This document shows positions 5,233 through 6,791 of a DNA stretch of 6,791 nucleotides, piece by piece. This stretch comes from Chitinophagaceae bacterium (GTDB lineage Bacteria; Bacteroidota; Bacteroidia; Chitinophagales; Chitinophagaceae), in the NCBI GenBank assembly GCA_947468255.1, contig CANIMM010000175.1:1-6791 (forward strand), written 5' to 3'. Positions within the stretch are counted from its first letter, which is position 1, and every line of letters begins with the position of its first letter. The notes under the pieces were generated by a model, which did not search any database, was not told the origin of the DNA, and saw nothing but the letters and a program-made list of their open reading frames with translations. Made by a program: the position numbers and the translations under genes.

Positions 5233-6462
5233 ATGAACGATTTACAAAATAAGACAAAAATTATCAGGCGTAAATTTATAGGAAATGCAAGTATTGTCAT
5301 GGCTACCATTGCGATAGCACCTCAAAAGGCATTCGCTAAAAATCAGCAGCTCGCTAACAAAGTCCGCATTGGAATTATTGGCGGAGGTTTTGGAGCGAGT
5401 TTTTATTTTCATGAACATCCCAATTGCATTGTAGAAGCAGTAAGTGATTTGCGAACCGAAAGGCGCGAGAGTTTAATGAAAGTATATCGATGCACAAAAA
5501 GTTATTCGTCATTGACGCTGCTGCTCAAAGACCCTAAGATTGATGCGGTTTTCATTGCCACTCCTGCACCTGACCATGTAAAACATGTCATTGAATCACT
5601 CCGTGCTGGAAAGCATGTACTGTGTGCCGTTCCCGCTGCGCTCACTTTGGAAGATTGTTACAAACTAAGAGATGCCGTGCGCCAATCAGGGCTTACTTAT
5701 ATGATGGCAGAAACAAGTTATTACCGGCAAAACACCATTTCAGTTAGGAAATTTCACGAAGAAGGCCGATTTGGTGAAATCTTTAGCGCCGCTGCCGAAT
5801 ACAATCATCCTGGACTGGAAGCTTTATGGTTTGAAAATGGCAAACCCACCTGGCGCCATGGATTACCTCCACTGCTTTATCCTACACACTGTACATCATT
5901 TTTAATTTCTGTTACAGGAGAACGACTCACCAATGTAAGTGCATTAGGCTGGGGTGATCAAAGTCCACTCTTGAAAAACAACCCATATCAGAATCCATTT
6001 TGGAATGAAACCGCATTTTTTCAGACCAATAAAAATCATCCATTTAGGGTGGAAGTCAATTGGAAAGGCGCTTTAACAAATGCAGAACGAGCCGAATGGC
6101 GTGGCGAAAAGATGAGTTTTATCTCAGCACCAACTGAATCTAGCGAGCATACTATTATTCGTTCAGTTAATACAGTTGGAAAAGATGATGCTGGCTTTCA
6201 AATAAAAGCAAATGTTACTGATCAATATACCCAGACAAAATGGTGGCAGACCGATCTTTTACCAGAACCTTTGCGCCACGATAGCGGCCATGATGGATCA
6301 CATGCTTTTATCACGCATGAATTTATTGATGCCATCCTTCACAATCGTAAGCCTACCGTCAATATTTATGAAGCCCTAGCCTATACAGCACCCGGAATCA
6401 TAGCCCATGCGTCTGCACTCAAAAATGGAGAATGCATGCAAATTCCCAATTTCGATAACTAA
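5233..6462 (+). CDS. Tat-exported Gfo/Idh/MocA-family oxidoreductase
   Basis: This 409-residue protein has a Tat signal, IIRRKFIGNAS (10-20), a hydrophobic core and AFA (33-35) before Lys36. That makes the first ATG, nine residues ahead of Ile10, the right start. A Rossmann NAD(P)-binding domain follows: VRIGIIGGGFGAS at 44-56, SDLR at 71-74 ending the second strand, and DAVFIATPAPDHV at 104-116. The family then usually has GKHVLCEKP, with a lysine important for catalysis; here it is GKHVLCAVP (126-134), so Val133 replaces the lysine. The C-terminal dimerising domain includes YMMAETSYYRQN (156-167), GEIFSAAAEYNH (181-192), YPTHCTSFLISVTGERL (216-232) with His219, and DGSHAFITHEFIDAI (354-368). 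Exported relatives keep a bound cofactor and oxidise or reduce sugars or glycosides in the periplasm. The AVP and YPTH signatures look like those of a distinct subgroup. The substrate is unknown; the partner may be the exported epimerase-like barrel. Confidence 0.92.
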   Translation: MNDLQNKTKIIRRKFIGNASIVMATIAIAPQKAFAKNQQLANKVRIGIIGGGFGASFYFHEHPNCIVEAVSDLRTERRESLMKVYRCTKSYSSLTLLLKDPKIDAVFIATPAPDHVKHVIESLRAGKHVLCAVPAALTLEDCYKLRDAVRQSGLTYMMAETSYYRQNTISVRKFHEEGRFGEIFSAAAEYNHPGLEALWFENGKPTWRHGLPPLLYPTHCTSFLISVTGERLTNVSALGWGDQSPLLKNNPYQNPFWNETAFFQTNKNHPFRVEVNWKGALTNAERAEWRGEKMSFISAPTESSEHTIIRSVNTVGKDDAGFQIKANVTDQYTQTKWWQTDLLPEPLRHDSGHDGSHAFITHEFIDAILHNRKPTVNIYEALAYTAPGIIAHASALKNGECMQIPNFDN

Positions 6463-6521
6463 ATTTTGTAAGTTGCTTCCTCCAATATTTTGGACCAGAC
6501 CAAATAGAGTATTACCATAGG

Positions 6522-6546
6522 TTATAGGCTACTAAATAGCCTATAA
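6522..6546. repeat. Perfect 10-bp inverted repeat (hairpin) after the oxidoreductase gene
   Basis: TTATAGGCTA (6522-6531) and TAGCCTATAA (6537-6546) are exact reverse complements around a 5-nt loop. It sits 59 nt beyond the oxidoreductase stop. No T-run follows on the plus strand, so it is not a classical terminator, but it could stabilise the 3' end of the transcript or block exonucleases. The rest of 6463-6630 shows no gene. Confidence 0.5.
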
Positions 6547-6640
6547 GATACTTAGCTCATCCCAAAGGCTTTAATATCCGGGTTTGAAAGGGTGATTTTG
6601 ACCAATTTTTAGTCTGCCGACTAAATAACTGAGAAAATAT

Positions 6641-6670
6641 TTTGCAGAAATAATTAACCCCCTATCTTTG
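6641..6670 (+). promoter_or_regulatory. tRNA-Val promoter, textbook Bacteroidota type
   Basis: TTTG at 6641-6644, an 18-nt spacer and TATCTTTG at 6663-6670 match both the -33 and the -7 (TAnnTTTG) consensus. The -7 box ends 18 nt before the mature tRNA start at 6689, leaving a short 5' leader for RNase P. This is the best promoter in the window and the main support for the phylum call. Confidence 0.82.
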
Positions 6671-6688
6671 CAGTCCGAAAGAAAAAAA

Positions 6689-6763
6689 GGGAGTTTAGCT
6701 CAGTTGGTTTAGAGCATCTGCCTTACAAGCAGAGGGTCGGCGGTTCGACCCCGTCAACTCCCA
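6689..6763 (+). tRNA. tRNA-Val (anticodon TAC)
   Basis: The 75 nt fold into a complete cloverleaf. The acceptor stem GGGAGTT pairs with AACTCCC (6756-6762), with discriminator A at 6763. The D-stem is GCTC/GAGC and the anticodon stem is TCTGC/GCAGA around loop CTTACAA, which gives anticodon TAC (reads GUA and related valine codons). A 5-nt variable region and a T-arm with TTCGACC between GGCGG and CCGTC complete it. CCA is not encoded: the bases after the discriminator are CAC, so a nucleotidyltransferase must add the tail. The remaining 28 nt to the window edge show nothing recognisable. Confidence 0.97.
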
Positions 6764-6791
6764 CACTGATAATCAAGGGTTTAGGAAGATA

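Noticed and set aside
6484..6508. TTTGG/CCAAA hairpin as a terminator for the oxidoreductase gene
   Set aside because: The stem is only 5 bp with no following T-run; the downstream 10-bp repeat is the stronger structure.

Overview
The window looks like a chromosomal segment of a Bacteroidota bacterium, probably of the Chitinophaga/Sphingobacteria type. It is AT-rich, its genes lack Shine-Dalgarno sequences, and several promoters resemble the Bacteroidota pattern (TTTG about 18-20 nt before TAnnTTTG), the clearest one lying before a tRNA gene that does not encode its CCA end. The gene set is an accessory carbohydrate and sugar-acid locus. Five of the six protein genes encode exported products, two with twin-arginine (Tat) signals.

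Layout. On the minus strand, reading right to left, are a GH18 chitinase-like glycosidase (3866-2766), a Tat-exported sugar-epimerase-like TIM barrel (2522-1572) ending in a strong intrinsic terminator, a cytoplasmic HpcH/HpaI-type aldolase (1444-611) and, 18 nt further on, the N-terminal part of a secreted GH67/GH20b-type glycoside hydrolase that runs off the left edge (592-1). On the plus strand, divergent from GH18, are a secreted Asp-box beta-propeller 'sialidase-like' protein (4014-5030), a Tat-exported Gfo/Idh/MocA oxidoreductase (5233-6462) and a tRNA-Val(UAC) (6689-6763). Between the propeller and oxidoreductase genes lies a minus-strand remnant of the C-terminus of a class-V aminotransferase.

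How the genes may work together (inference). Secreted glycosidases (GH18, GH67-like, propeller) would release sugars or uronic acids outside the cytoplasm. The exported oxidoreductase and epimerase-like barrel could modify them in the periplasm. The HpcH-type aldolase could split a 2-keto-3-deoxy sugar acid in the cytoplasm. No SusC/SusD pair, regulator or transporter lies in the window, so this is at most part of a utilisation locus. The terminator after 1572 and the divergent strands show several transcription units rather than one operon.

The most notable points are that the epimerase-like barrel lacks two of the four expected metal ligands, the oxidoreductase has AVP where the family usually has EKP, the propeller lacks the sialidase FRIP arginine, and an aminotransferase tail survives as a gene fossil that also holds the propeller gene's terminator hairpin. 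I saw no mobile element, CRISPR array or rRNA. No gene-free stretch exceeds 300 bases; the largest are 2523-2765 and 6463-6688.
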